64,000 nucleotides of DNA from JBEVJK01 sp963791325 (GCA_963791325.1 CAWBRU010000010.1:1-64000); one strand, 5' to 3'; counted from the stretch's first letter, positions 25,550 to 37,032 are shown. Notes: a model not told the origin generated them from the sequence alone. Made by a program: numbers and translations.

Positions 25550-26350
25550 CTACTGCCCCATTTTGTAGTCGAGGAACCACTTCTTGTTGAGCGCGTCGAG
25601 CGTGCCATCCGCCTTGAGCGCGGCGATCGCGGCGTTGATCGGCTTCACCAGGTCGGAGCCTTTCTGGAAGATGAAGCCGAAATCCTCGCTGCCCAGCGGT
25701 CCGCCGGTCAGCTTGAGCCCGCCATTGGAGGCGTCGACATAACCCTTGCCGGCGGTGCCGTCGGTCAGCACCACGTCGACGTCGCCGCTCTTCAGCGCCT
25801 GGACAGATGCGCCGAACGTCTCGAACAGCTTGATGCGCGGGTTCTGTTCATTGCCGTCGAGGACATTGTAGACCGCAACATAGAACGGCGTCGTTCCCGC
25901 CTGGGCGCCGACCAGGCCGTCCTTGACGGCGGCGAAGCTCTTGGCGTCGGTGAAGCGCTTCTCGTCGCCGCGCACCAGCATGAACATCTCCGAGCGCATA
26001 TAGGGATCGGAGAAATCCACCTTCTGCTTGCGCTCCTCCTTGATGGTGATGCCGGTCATGCCGATCTGGTACTGGCCGTCGGCGACGGCCTGGATCATCG
26101 CGTCCCAGCTGGTGTTCTGATACTCGACTTTGAAGTTGAGCCGTTTGGCGATCTCGTTCATGGCGTCGTACTCCCAGCCGATCTGCTTGCCGCTCTTGGG
26201 ATCGACGAATTGCAGCGGTGGGTAGGCGTTCTCCGTCACCACCACGACCTTGCGGCCGCCGAGATCGGGCAGGGCCGCCTGGGCCAGCGCAACGGCGGAA
26301 GCAAGGATCAGGCAGACGGCGGCGGCAAGGCAGGTCTTTGCAGCGGGCAT
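25550..26350 (-). CDS. Polar amino acid ABC transporter substrate-binding protein
   Basis: 266 residues from the ATG at 26350, with a signal peptide cut near ALAQA. The mature part shows the SBP_bac_3 fold: VVVVTENAYPPLQFVDPKSG at its start, GWEYDAMNEIAKRLNF, MTGITIKEERKQKVDFSDPY, and VGAQAGTTPFYVAV. It binds an amino acid or opine-like compound in the periplasm and hands it to the permease encoded next. The ligand is unknown. It is the first gene of a two-gene unit. Confidence 0.9.
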   Translation of the reverse strand: MPAAKTCLAAAVCLILASAVALAQAALPDLGGRKVVVVTENAYPPLQFVDPKSGKQIGWEYDAMNEIAKRLNFKVEYQNTSWDAMIQAVADGQYQIGMTGITIKEERKQKVDFSDPYMRSEMFMLVRGDEKRFTDAKSFAAVKDGLVGAQAGTTPFYVAVYNVLDGNEQNPRIKLFETFGASVQALKSGDVDVVLTDGTAGKGYVDASNGGLKLTGGPLGSEDFGFIFQKGSDLVKPINAAIAALKADGTLDALNKKWFLDYKMGQ

Positions 26351-26426
26351 GGCAAAGCGTCTCCGGGAAGAGTCTCCACCCGCGACTGTAGCGGCCCGGG
26401 GAGCGCATGCAAGACCGGCCGTTCCA

Positions 26427-26460
26427 ACAAAAAGGCGGCCGGAGGCCGCCTTGTTTTGTT
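26427..26460 (-). terminator. Rho-independent terminator after rplS
   Basis: Stem of nine pairs (AAGGCGGCC/GGCCGCCTT, loop of three), followed on the minus strand by TTTTGTT, which terminates transcription from rplS. The plus-strand side also has TTGTTTTGTT, so it could work in both directions. Confidence 0.85.
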
Positions 26461-26483
26461 GTGCAGGCAAAAGCCGGGGACCG

Positions 26484-27014
26484 CTATTCGGCTGCCTTGT
26501 CGGCGCCCGACTCCGCCTCGGCCTTTGCCTTGGCCGCATCCTCGGCCGCCTTCTCCGCTGCCAGCTTTTCGGCGGCCGCAACTTTCTCGGCCTCGATCCT
26601 GGCGCGCTCGGCGTCCAATGCCTGCCGCTCGGCGTCGTTCAGCTTGCGGGCACGCACGCCGGTATTTTCCGAGATGCGGGCCGACTTGCCGCGCCGGTCG
26701 CGCAGGTAGTAAAGCTTGGCGCGGCGCACCTTGCCGCGGCGGACGATCTCGACGCCCTCGACCATCGGCGAATAGACCGGGAACACGCGCTCCACGCCTT
26801 CGCCATAAGAAATCTTGCGGACGGTGAAGTTCTCCTGGAAGCCCGATCCGGAGCGGGCAATCACCACGCCCTCATAGGCCTGCACGCGCGTGCGGGTGCC
26901 TTCGGTGACGCGCACCTGCACGCGCACGGTATCGCCCGGCTGGAATTCGGGCAGCTTGCGCTTGGCGACGATCTTGGCGGCCTGCTCGGCCTCGAGCTGA
27001 CGGATGATGTCCAT
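26484..27014 (-). CDS. rplS: 50S ribosomal protein L19 with C-terminal extension
   Basis: 176 residues from the ATG at 27014. The first 125 form L19: MDIIRQLEAEQ, FQPGDTVRVQVRVTEGTRTR, VYSPMVEGVEIVRRGKVRRA and LYYLRDRRGKSARI. L19 sits at the interface of the ribosomal subunits. The usual length is 115-130, so about 45-50 residues form an added tail, rich in alanine, glutamate and lysine and probably one long helix. Such tails are common in Rhizobiales. It lies with trmD and rimM on the same strand, the standard ribosome-maturation cluster; rpsP is not next to rimM here. Confidence 0.95.
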   Translation of the reverse strand: MDIIRQLEAEQAAKIVAKRKLPEFQPGDTVRVQVRVTEGTRTRVQAYEGVVIARSGSGFQENFTVRKISYGEGVERVFPVYSPMVEGVEIVRRGKVRRAKLYYLRDRRGKSARISENTGVRARKLNDAERQALDAERARIEAEKVAAAEKLAAEKAAEDAAKAKAEAESGADKAAE

Positions 27015-27198
27015 CGGCGTAACCTCTTCTTGCTTTTCGACAGCCAGAGCGCCCAGCACTCGCCTTGCAGTCGCATCGACCGCGCGGCTATGCCTCATCC
27101 GGAGAAGCGGAGGGCAGGAGCGGTTGCACCGTCCTTCTTGACGGGTCACCGGGCCAATCCCGGTTGCGGCGGCGACATACACGGTTCCGGCCTGTTTG

Positions 27199-27903
27199 TC
27201 ACCCGCCGGTGTCGTCTTTTTTGGCAATGAGCAGCTCGGGACGCCGTTCCGCGGTCAGCCTGACGGCCTGCTCGCGCCGCCACGCGGCGATGCGGGCATG
27301 GTTGCCGGACGTCAGCACGTCCGGGATCGGCCGGCCCTCGAACAGCTGCGGACGGGTGAAATGCGGATGCTCGAGCAAGCCGTTCTCGAAGCTTTCCTCA
27401 CCCGCCGAGGCTTCGTTGCCCATCACGCCGGGCAGCAGCCTGACCACCGCGTCGAGCAGCACTTGAGCCGCCAGTTCGCCGCCCGATAAAATGTAGTCGC
27501 CGATCGACACCTCCTCCAGGCCGCGGGCCTCGATCAGCCGCTGGTCGATGCCCTCGAAGCGGCCACAGACAAGCACCACGCCCGGACCGGCCGACAGCGC
27601 CCGCACCCGCGCCTGGGTGAGCGGAAGGCCGCGCGGACTCATCAATATCAGCGGCCGCGGGTCGCCCGCCGGGGCTGCCGCATCGAGCGCCCGCGCCAGC
27701 ACATCCGCGCGCATCACCATCCCGGCGCCGCCGCCGGCCGGCGTGTCGTCGACGGTGCGGTGCCGGTCGGCGGCGAAATCCCGGATCTGTACCGTGGCGA
27801 GCCGCCACAGCCCGGCGCCGAGCGCCCGCCCGGCCAGCGCCAGCCCTAACGTGCCGGGAAACATCTCCGGATAAAGCGTGAGCACGGTGGCGGCAAAGCT
27901 CAT
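27199..27903 (-). CDS. trmD: tRNA (guanine37-N1)-methyltransferase
   Basis: 234 residues. The N-terminus (ATVLTLYPEMFPGTLG), DDTPAGGGAGMVMRADVL and the knotted SAM site (LVCGRFEGIDQRLIEAR, IGDYILSGGELAA) are all present. The C-terminal helical domain has HPHFTRPQLFEGRPIPDVL, where the aspartate acts in G37 methylation. It protects against frameshifting at tRNAs reading CNN and CGG codons. The start overlaps the rimM stop as ATGA, showing tight coupling with rimM. Confidence 0.96.
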   Translation of the reverse strand: MSFAATVLTLYPEMFPGTLGLALAGRALGAGLWRLATVQIRDFAADRHRTVDDTPAGGGAGMVMRADVLARALDAAAPAGDPRPLILMSPRGLPLTQARVRALSAGPGVVLVCGRFEGIDQRLIEARGLEEVSIGDYILSGGELAAQVLLDAVVRLLPGVMGNEASAGEESFENGLLEHPHFTRPQLFEGRPIPDVLTSGNHARIAAWRREQAVRLTAERRPELLIAKKDDTGG

Positions 27904-28433
27904 CGCCCGGCCTCCTCGTCGTCGCCCAGGCCGGCGGCCCGCGCATCGACCGTCAGCAGGCCGTCGGCCAAGGCGATCGCCGGCACCGCCGCCGCAGTGA
28001 ACGGGATCAGCGCGCTGCCGCCCGTGCCGAGGCGAAGCGCCAGCACGTCACCGGCTCCGAAATTCTGGACTGCCTCGACTGTCCCAAGCACGTTGCCCTC
28101 AAGGTCCCGCACTGTCAGCCCGACTAGATCGGTGTGATAGAACTCGTCGTCCTCCGACGGCTGCGGCAGCGCCGAGCGGTCGACATAGAGCGGCGTGCCG
28201 GCAAGCGCCTCCGCGGCGGTGCGGGTCTCGACGCCGTGGAAGCGAACGACGACGTTGCCGCCCTGCGCCCGGATCGCTGCGATCCGCCATGTCTTGCCAT
28301 GGCCGTCGGCGAGCGGCCCATAGTCGCCGAGCGCCAGCGGGTCGCCCGTATAGCTCTTGACGCGGACCTCGCCCTTGATGCCGTGCGCGGCGCCGATTAC
28401 GGCGAGCTGCACGGGTCGCTCCAGTTTTGCCAT
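27900..28433 (-). CDS. rimM: 16S rRNA processing protein RimM
   Basis: 177 residues. The N-terminal RimM barrel is recognised by VQLAVIGAAHGIKGEVRVKS and by FHGVETRTAAEALAGTPLYV; the C-terminal PRC barrel by EFYHTDLVGLTVRDLEGNVL and then IPFTAAAVPAIALAD. RimM helps mature the 30S head around protein S19. It is upstream of trmD with a four-base overlap and is divergent from xerC, 100 bases away. Confidence 0.95.
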   Translation of the reverse strand: MAKLERPVQLAVIGAAHGIKGEVRVKSYTGDPLALGDYGPLADGHGKTWRIAAIRAQGGNVVVRFHGVETRTAAEALAGTPLYVDRSALPQPSEDDEFYHTDLVGLTVRDLEGNVLGTVEAVQNFGAGDVLALRLGTGGSALIPFTAAAVPAIALADGLLTVDARAAGLGDDEEAGR

Positions 28434-28533
28434 CGGATCCTAAGGCTCCGCATCGAGCGAGGGCCGCAACGGCGGCGCCTCTTCACCACATGCTAATCTC
28501 CAGGCGCGAGCATGGCCAAGGAGGATGACCCAC

Positions 28534-29472
28534 ATGCCTGATGCCGCCCTTTCTGTCCAAGACGATCTTCACGCCGCCCGGACCCGCTGGCTGGCCTGGC
28601 TCGGCGGCGAGCGCCGGGTGGCGCCGCTGACCGTCGCGGCTTACGAGCGCGACACCCGGCAGTTCCTGAGCTTTCTCGCTCGCCATTGCGGCGGATCGCC
28701 GGGGCTCGCCGAGCTGCAGGCGCTGCGTCCGGCCGACCTGCGGGCCTTTCTCGCTCACCGCAGGAACGGCGGCGTCGGTGCCCGCACGCTCGGCCGCGGC
28801 CTGGCAGGGGTTCGCTCACTGCTCAAGTTCCTGGAGCGCCAGGGGCTGATCAGTGCGGCAGGCGCGACGGCCCTGAGGGCTCCGCGGCAGCCCAAATCAT
28901 TGCCCAAGCCGCTCGACCCTGCCGACGCCCGCAAGGTCGTTGCCGCTGCCAGCCAGCTCGCCGAGGAGCCGTGGATTGCCGCCCGCAACGCTGCCGTGCT
29001 CACGTTGCTCTACGGCTCGGGGCTGCGCATCTCGGAGGCGCTCGGCTTGCGTGCCGGCGATGCCGCGGCCCTGCGCGAGGGCCTGATGCGGGTCACCGGC
29101 AAGGGCGGCAAGACGCGCCTGGTGCCGGTGCTGCCGGTGGCGCACGAAGCGGTCGCCGCCTATCAGCGCCTGGCGCCGTTTGCCTGGAGCGCCGAAGATG
29201 CGCTCTTCCGCGGCGCCCGCGGCGGACGCCTGCAGGCGGCCATCGTGCAGCGCGAGATGCAGAAGCTGCGCACCGCGCTCAACCTGCCCAAAACGGCGAC
29301 GCCGCATGCGCTGCGGCACTCCTTCGCCACCCATCTCCTCGGCCGCGGCGGCGACCTGCGCACCATCCAGGAACTGCTCGGCCACGCCAGTCTGTCGACC
29401 ACCCAGATCTATACCGCCGTCGACCCGACGCGGCTGATGGAGATCTACGCCAGCGCCCACCCGCGCGCCTGA
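28534..29472 (+). CDS. xerC: Tyrosine recombinase XerC
   Basis: 312 residues. The ATG at 28534 is nine bases from GGAGG; the ATG at 28525 lies right against it. The N-terminal SAM-like core-binding domain (LTVAAYERDTRQFLSFLARH) is followed by the catalytic domain: arginine in LLYGSGLRISEALGL, lysine in VTGKGGKTRLVPVLP, HALRHSFATHLL, a second histidine in LGHASLSTTQ, and the tyrosine in IYTAVDP. XerC with XerD resolves chromosome dimers at dif under FtsK control; ftsK is in the same window at 51088. The core genomic context argues against it being the integrase of the island. Confidence 0.93.
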   Translation: MPDAALSVQDDLHAARTRWLAWLGGERRVAPLTVAAYERDTRQFLSFLARHCGGSPGLAELQALRPADLRAFLAHRRNGGVGARTLGRGLAGVRSLLKFLERQGLISAAGATALRAPRQPKSLPKPLDPADARKVVAAASQLAEEPWIAARNAAVLTLLYGSGLRISEALGLRAGDAAALREGLMRVTGKGGKTRLVPVLPVAHEAVAAYQRLAPFAWSAEDALFRGARGGRLQAAIVQREMQKLRTALNLPKTATPHALRHSFATHLLGRGGDLRTIQELLGHASLSTTQIYTAVDPTRLMEIYASAHPRA

Positions 29473-29492
29473 CTGCCGCAATGCCGAGCGGC

Positions 29493-30083
29493 TCAGCTCG
29501 GCTTGTTCGAAGCGGCGATCGCCTTCTCGATCGCCGGCATCAGCTCGCCGGCTACCGCGCTGTCGGTCAGCGGCCCGACATGCTTGTAGAGGATGGTGCC
29601 CTCGCGCCCGACCAGAAAGGTCTCCGGCACGCCGTAGACACCCCAGTCGATCGCGGTGCGGCCGGCTTCGTCGATGCCGATCGCGCTGTAGGGATTGCCG
29701 AGCTCGCCGAGAAAGCGGCGGGCATTCTCCGGGCGGTCCTTGTAGTTCAGCCCGGCGATGGTGAAGCGGTCGTCCCCGGCGAGGCCGAGCAGCAACGGGT
29801 GCTCCTCACGGCACGGCGCGCACCAGGATGCGAACACATTGACCAGCGTCACCTTGCCGGCAAAGGCGGCGGAGTCCAGACCCGGCAGGCTGGCCGCGCC
29901 GAGCGGCGGCAAATGGGTCGGCGGCGCCGGGTGTCCGATCAGCGCAGACGGCACTGCCGAAACGTCGCGGCCGGACAGCAGCTGCGTCATGAAAACGCCG
30001 GCGAGCGCCAGGAAGGCCAGCAGCGGAACCAGCGCGAGGAGCCGGCGTGGCCGAGCGATGACGGGACGGGTATCTGCGCTCAC
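29493..30083 (-). CDS. ccmG: Thiol:disulphide interchange protein CcmG/DsbE
   Basis: 196 residues with an N-terminal membrane anchor (LLALVPLLAFLALAGVFM). The periplasmic thioredoxin domain has the active site WCAPC (C88 and C91), then YGVPETFLVGREG with the cis-proline. It keeps apocytochrome CXXCH cysteines reduced for haem attachment. It starts with GTG at 30083, overlapping the ccmD stop as GTGA, and ends the ccm operon here. ccmE, ccmF and ccmH are not adjacent and must be elsewhere. Confidence 0.93.
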   Translation of the reverse strand: MSADTRPVIARPRRLLALVPLLAFLALAGVFMTQLLSGRDVSAVPSALIGHPAPPTHLPPLGAASLPGLDSAAFAGKVTLVNVFASWCAPCREEHPLLLGLAGDDRFTIAGLNYKDRPENARRFLGELGNPYSAIGIDEAGRTAIDWGVYGVPETFLVGREGTILYKHVGPLTDSAVAGELMPAIEKAIAASNKPS

Positions 30084-30253
30084 GCGTCGGCGCCCTGCCG
30101 CGCATGGGCGCGTCGGCGCACCCCGCGCGCCTCGAGTGCGGCGAGCGAGCGCTTCAGCGTCCGCTGGTCAAGCAGGATCCAGCCGACCAGGGCGACGAGC
30201 CCGGCCAGGGAGAGGCCGTAAGCGGCAGTGACGTAGAGGAGATGAGGCGACAT
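30080..30253 (-). CDS. ccmD: Haem exporter small protein CcmD
   Basis: 57 residues. It begins MSPHLLYVTAAYGLSLAGLV with one transmembrane helix, then DQRTLKRSLAALEARG and a basic tail (RRRAHARQ). This is the usual size and shape of CcmD, which helps release holo-CcmE from CcmC. It starts three bases after ccmC and its TGA overlaps the ccmG GTG. The position between ccmC and ccmG is the standard one. Confidence 0.9.
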   Translation of the reverse strand: MSPHLLYVTAAYGLSLAGLVALVGWILLDQRTLKRSLAALEARGVRRRAHARQGADA

Positions 30254-30256
30254 CGC

Positions 30257-31021
30257 TCAATCCGCCCGGCTCTCGGCACGCCGCGCCTGCAGACGCTGCA
30301 TGGCGGTCAGCCGCCGACGCCAGATCTCGTTGCGCATGGCCATCAGATGGAGCGCGACGAACAGCACGGTGAAGCCCAGCGCCATCACCAGCAGCGGCCA
30401 CAGCAGGCTGGGATGGATGGTCGGGCCGCCGAGGCGGAACACCGAGGCGGGCTGGTGCAGCGTGTTCCACCAGTCGACCGAGAACTTGATGATCGGGATG
30501 TTGATGAAGCCGACCAGGGTAATCACCGCTGCCGCCCGCGCCGCACGGCCCGGATCGTCGAGCGCCCGGGTGAGCGCGATGATGCCGAGATACATCAGAA
30601 ACAGCACGAACACCGAGGTGAGCCGCGCATCCCACACCCACCAGGTGCCCCACATCGGCTTGCCCCAGATCGAACCGGTGATCAGCGCCAGGCCGGTGAA
30701 CACCGCCCCGATCGGTGCGGCGGCCTTGAGCGCGACGTCGGCGAGCGGGTGGCGCCAGACCAGGGTGCCCAGCGCCGAGAGCGCCATCAGCGTGTAGCAC
30801 AGCATCGCCAGCCAGGCGAAAGGCACATGTATATACATAATGCGGACGGTAATGCCCTGCTGGAAATCTTCCGGCGCGCGGAAGCTCATCGACAGGCCGA
30901 TGGCGAGGACCACCGCCGCCATGCCGGCAACGATCGGAATCGCGCGGTCGGCGAGCGCCAGGAACCGGGTCGGGTTGGCGAGATCGGCGACGCTGCGGAT
31001 CGGGACGCTGGTTTGGCTCAT
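30257..31021 (-). CDS. ccmC: Haem handling protein CcmC
   Basis: 254 residues with six hydrophobic helices. The tryptophan-rich haem-binding signature is present as GTWWVWDARLTSVFVLF, preceded by a histidine in MYIHVPFAWLAM and followed by a second one in LGGPTIHPSLLWPL. CcmC loads haem onto CcmE on the periplasmic side. It lies downstream of ccmA and ccmB and directly upstream of ccmD. Confidence 0.96.
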   Translation of the reverse strand: MSQTSVPIRSVADLANPTRFLALADRAIPIVAGMAAVVLAIGLSMSFRAPEDFQQGITVRIMYIHVPFAWLAMLCYTLMALSALGTLVWRHPLADVALKAAAPIGAVFTGLALITGSIWGKPMWGTWWVWDARLTSVFVLFLMYLGIIALTRALDDPGRAARAAAVITLVGFINIPIIKFSVDWWNTLHQPASVFRLGGPTIHPSLLWPLLVMALGFTVLFVALHLMAMRNEIWRRRLTAMQRLQARRAESRAD

Positions 31022-31088
31022 CTCTCAAACGTAATGTGCGCCGGCGGTGCCGGCAATCGTCCGGGCAGTCAGGCCCGTTACTGCCCGC

Positions 31089-31754
31089 TCAATCCGCAGC
31101 CTGGCGCAAGGCGAGTGCGGCGGCGGCCGGACCGAGCACCGCCAGAAACAGCGTCAAGGCGGCGAGAATGAGGAACGGCGGCAGAAACGGGTCGGGTTCG
31201 GCGCTCGCCGCAGTGCTTGCGGCCACGCCGAAGATCAGCACCGGGATGGCCAGCGGCAGCACCAGCACCGAGATCAGCAGGCCGCCGCGCGGCAGCGCCA
31301 CCGCCACGGCGGCGCCGGCGGCACCGATGAAGGTGATCGCCGGCGAGCCGACCAGCAGAGTGAGCAGGGTGGCGGCGATCGCCGCCGGCGCCATATTGAG
31401 GAACAGCCCGAACAACGGCGCCGCCACCACCAGCGGCAAGACGCTCGCCGTCCAATGTGCCAGGCATTTGATCAGCACGGTGAGCGGCAGAAAGTGGCCG
31501 GCATTGCCGATCACGAGGAGATCGAGCGAGCCGTCCTCGCGATCGGCCTGGAACAGCCGGTCGAGGCCGAGCAGGCTGGCGAGCAGGGCGCCGATCCAGA
31601 GCAGCGCCGGTCCGAGACGGGCAAGCAGGGCCAGGTCGGGGCCGACGCCGAACGGAATGATGGCGACCACGGCGAGGAAGAACAGGACGCCGGTCAGGGC
31701 GCCGCCGCCGGCCCGCCAGCCGAGCCGCACATCGCGCGCGAACAGCGCCGCCAT
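31089..31754 (-). CDS. ccmB: Haem exporter permease subunit CcmB
   Basis: 221 residues with six predicted helices. Family features include the N-terminal ARDVRLGWRAGGGAL, FQADREDGSLDLL and the later LPLAIPVLIFGVAA. With CcmA it forms the ABC complex that releases haem-loaded CcmE. Its ATG overlaps the ccmA stop codon by one base. The 67-base gap to ccmC holds no gene. Confidence 0.94.
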   Translation of the reverse strand: MAALFARDVRLGWRAGGGALTGVLFFLAVVAIIPFGVGPDLALLARLGPALLWIGALLASLLGLDRLFQADREDGSLDLLVIGNAGHFLPLTVLIKCLAHWTASVLPLVVAAPLFGLFLNMAPAAIAATLLTLLVGSPAITFIGAAGAAVAVALPRGGLLISVLVLPLAIPVLIFGVAASTAASAEPDPFLPPFLILAALTLFLAVLGPAAAALALRQAAD

Positions 31755-32389
31755 CAGCCTGACGGACCCAGCGGCAGGAAGGCGGCGTCGGCAAGGTCGA
31801 GCGGCGCATGGGTCGCCGCCACGACGATGCCGCCCTCCCGCCGATGCGCTGCGACAAGCGCAGCGAACTCGCCTTCGGCTTGATGGTCGAGCCCGGCGGT
31901 CGGCTCGTCGAGCAGCCAGACTGGGCGATGGGCGACCAGCAGGCGGGCAAGTGCGGCCCGCCGACGCTGGCCGGTCGACAATGTGCCATAGGGCAGGTCG
32001 TCCAGCCCCGCCAGGCCGACGCGGGCGAGCGCGACGTCCGGGGCAAGCCGGGGCGCGCCGCAGAACCGCTGCCAGAAGTGGAGGTTTTCGGCTGTCGTCA
32101 GCACCGTCTTCATGCCGTTGAGATGGCCGAGATAGTGGCAGGCCGCCCCGGTCCCGGCGTCGGCGTCGCCGGCCCCCTCGAGGCGCACCGTCCCGGCTGC
32201 GGCCGGCAACAGGCCGGCGATGATGCGCAGCAGGGTCGATTTGCCGGCCCCGTTCGGCCCCGTGACGATCAGGGCCTCGCCGGGCGACAGCGAGAAATCG
32301 ACCCCGCTGAAGATGTCCATTCCGCCGCGCGCGCCGCCCAGGCCTAGCGCGACCAACCGCATGGCCCCCCTGCCGGTTTGCTCAGCCAT
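31754..32389 (-). CDS. ccmA: Haem exporter ATP-binding protein CcmA
   Basis: 211 residues from the ATG at 32389; an ATG eight codons later (32365) is also possible. Walker A is GPNGAGKST, the signature is LSTGQRRRAALARLL, Walker B is VWLLDEPTAGLD, and the switch histidine follows in AATHAPLD. HYLGHLNGMKTVLTTAENL is the typical CcmA region after Walker A. First gene of the ccmABCD-ccmG unit; divergent from acnA, with 254 bases of shared upstream DNA in which no gene is seen. Confidence 0.95.
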   Translation of the reverse strand: MAEQTGRGAMRLVALGLGGARGGMDIFSGVDFSLSPGEALIVTGPNGAGKSTLLRIIAGLLPAAAGTVRLEGAGDADAGTGAACHYLGHLNGMKTVLTTAENLHFWQRFCGAPRLAPDVALARVGLAGLDDLPYGTLSTGQRRRAALARLLVAHRPVWLLDEPTAGLDHQAEGEFAALVAAHRREGGIVVAATHAPLDLADAAFLPLGPSG

Positions 32390-32643
32390 CGCGCTGGTGC
32401 CTTGGCAGCGAATTTGCCCTTCGACGCTATGGAACTTATCCCCAAACTTCTTTATATCCGCAACAACCACGCCAGCGGTCGGCGTGGCAACCGAATTTGC
32501 GCCGAACCGGCGGCCCGGCACCCTCGACAGGGCTGGCCGCAGGGAGCGGACAGCGGAAATGACCGTACCCGCACCTTTGCGCGTGTTAGCATGCCACAGG
32601 CTTCCGTTTCCGCTTCGGCACAACCGACCAGGATGGACCGCAC

Positions 32644-35337
<2,694 letters not shown>

Positions 35338-35340
35338 CGC

Positions 35341-35913
35341 TCAGCTGCCGGGGCGGCGGAAGTTGCGCTCCGGCAGGGACTGCGGATCCGGCGGAATGTC
35401 GGCACCGCCGTTCATTTCGAGCTGCATGAAGACGGTGTTCAGCCAGCGCCCATGCTTGTAGCCCGAGCCGATGAGAGTGCCCGCGGGGCGGAAGCCGAGC
35501 CGCTCGTGCAGCCTGACCGAAGCGCTGCCGGGATGGCCGTCGCCGATCACTGCGACCAGTTGACGGAAACCGAGCGCGGTGCTCTGCGCGATCAGCGTCT
35601 CCAGCAGCTGCCGGCCGATGCCTTGGCCTATGGCCTCTGGCGCCACATAGATCGAATCCTCGACGATGAAGCGATAGGCCGGGCGCGGCCGGAACGGCCC
35701 GGCATAGGCAAAGCCTAACACCGTTCCGGCATGTTCCGCGACCACATAGGGGTAGCTGCCGTGCGTCAGGCTGTTGAAGCGCGCCGTCATCTCCGCCGGA
35801 TCGGGCGGCTCGAGCTCATAGCTCGCGGTGCCGTTGATGACGGCGTCGGCGTAGATGGCGGTGATGCGGGAAAGGTCGGCCGCGGCAGCGGGCCGGATAG
35901 CAATGGTGCTCAT
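35341..35913 (-). CDS. GNAT-family N-acetyltransferase, phosphinothricin acetyltransferase-like
   Basis: 190 residues. It begins IRPAAAADLSRITAIYADAV and has INGTASYELEPPDPAEMTAR, both typical of the phosphinothricin/methionine sulphone acetyltransferase group. The acetyl-CoA loop is GQGIGRQLLETLI, and the end has HERLGFRPAGTLIGSGYKHG. In most genomes such enzymes act on amino acid analogues such as methionine sulphone or sulphoximine. The last 25 residues are a proline-rich tail beyond the fold. It converges on acnA with only three bases between the stops. Confidence 0.88.
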   Translation of the reverse strand: MSTIAIRPAAAADLSRITAIYADAVINGTASYELEPPDPAEMTARFNSLTHGSYPYVVAEHAGTVLGFAYAGPFRPRPAYRFIVEDSIYVAPEAIGQGIGRQLLETLIAQSTALGFRQLVAVIGDGHPGSASVRLHERLGFRPAGTLIGSGYKHGRWLNTVFMQLEMNGGADIPPDPQSLPERNFRRPGS

Positions 35914-35959
35914 TATTAAGGCAGTTCCAGCAAATGCCTCATATTAAAGCAAACCCTCC

Positions 35960-35993
35960 CACCAAAGCAAAGGGCGGCCTTTTGAGCCGCCCT
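35960..35993 (-). terminator. Rho-independent terminator after the Bax-inhibitor-like gene
   Basis: Eight-pair stem AGGGCGGC/GCCGCCCT with a seven-base loop, followed on the minus strand by TTGCTTTGGT. It ends the transcript from 36808 and lies before the N-acetyltransferase start. Confidence 0.75.
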
Positions 35994-36028
35994 CGCATTT
36001 CCGTTGATCCGGCTTGGACCGGCCCGTC

Positions 36029-36808
36029 CTAGTCGCGGTTGCCCATGAACTGCAGCAAGAAGGTGAACAGGTTGATGAAGTCGAGATAAAGGGTGAGCGC
36101 ACCCATGATCGCTTTGCGCCCGGCGACCAGCACGTCGTCGCCTTCAAAGTACATCTCCTTGATCTTCTGCGTGTCGTAAGCGGTCAGGCCGGCGAAGATC
36201 AGAACGCCGAGGCCGGAGATCGCGAACTGCAGCGCAGACGACTGCAGGAAGATGTTGACCAGCATTGCGATGAGAAGGCCGAACACGCCCATGATCAGGA
36301 ACGAGCCGACCGCGGTCAGATCGCGGCGCGTCGTATAGCCATAGAGCGACAGGGCGCCGAACGCGGCGGCCGTGACGAAGAACGTCTGCACGATGCTCTG
36401 GCTGGTGAAGACCAGGAAGATCGACGAAAGCGACACCCCGACCAGGGCGGCATAGACCCAGAAGGTCGTCTGGGCAGCCGAGACGGTCATCGTGTTGACG
36501 CGGAACGACAGGAAGAACACCACTGCAAGCGGTGCAAAGATCACCACCCAGCGCAAGGGCGAGCTGAACACGGCAACGCCGAACGACGTCAGCATCTTGC
36601 CGTTGGGCAGTGTCGCCACCGCGGCCGTCGGATCGGTCGTGGTGGCCAGCATGATCATGGCCAGCGCGGCGACGCCGGTGATCACGAGCCCGAGCCCCAT
36701 CAGATTGTAGACCTTGAGCATATAGGCGCGGAGGCCTTCATCGATGGCGGCATCGGCGCGCGTGCCGGCATTCACGGCGCGTGCCTGATAGTTGCGAAGG
36801 TCAGCCAT
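36029..36808 (-). CDS. Bax inhibitor-1/YccA family membrane protein
   Basis: 259 residues from the ATG at 36808. Seven hydrophobic segments begin at about residue 30 (YMLKVYNLMGLGLVITGVAA). The family region FFVTAAAFGALSLYGYTTRR and the end segments GLTAYDTQKIKEMY and ALTLYLDFINLFTFLLQ with the conserved aspartates are present. Members in bacteria are proton- or calcium-leak channels or bind FtsH, as YccA does. It is transcribed alone and ends with a clear terminator. Confidence 0.92.
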   Translation of the reverse strand: MADLRNYQARAVNAGTRADAAIDEGLRAYMLKVYNLMGLGLVITGVAALAMIMLATTTDPTAAVATLPNGKMLTSFGVAVFSSPLRWVVIFAPLAVVFFLSFRVNTMTVSAAQTTFWVYAALVGVSLSSIFLVFTSQSIVQTFFVTAAAFGALSLYGYTTRRDLTAVGSFLIMGVFGLLIAMLVNIFLQSSALQFAISGLGVLIFAGLTAYDTQKIKEMYFEGDDVLVAGRKAIMGALTLYLDFINLFTFLLQFMGNRD

Positions 36809-37032
36809 TGATTCCTCTGTTTTGCTTCTGCCCCGTCGGGGGTCGGGTCGCATGACCCAGGCGCCGCTGGCGGGGCTCCAGCATGCCTACGCCAAATATG
36901 ATGATTATTTCGGTGGAGTACAAGCCCCTGTAACGGCACGAAATCGTGCGTGAACGCGCCAAAGTCGCGCAATTCGGGGCTTCCCGTCCAAGCTTGTCAC
37001 CCCAGCAAGGCAGCACTGGGGCGAATTCGTGT

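Noticed and set aside
28534..29472. XerC considered as the integrase of the island
   Set aside because: It has the short core architecture of XerC, sits next to rimM in the core genome and is 14 kb from the tRNA scar on the wrong side.
37000..37021. Hairpin CCCCAG...CTGGGG after the YbbP-like permease
   Set aside because: Six pairs with a ten-base loop and no T tract; too weak to call a terminator.
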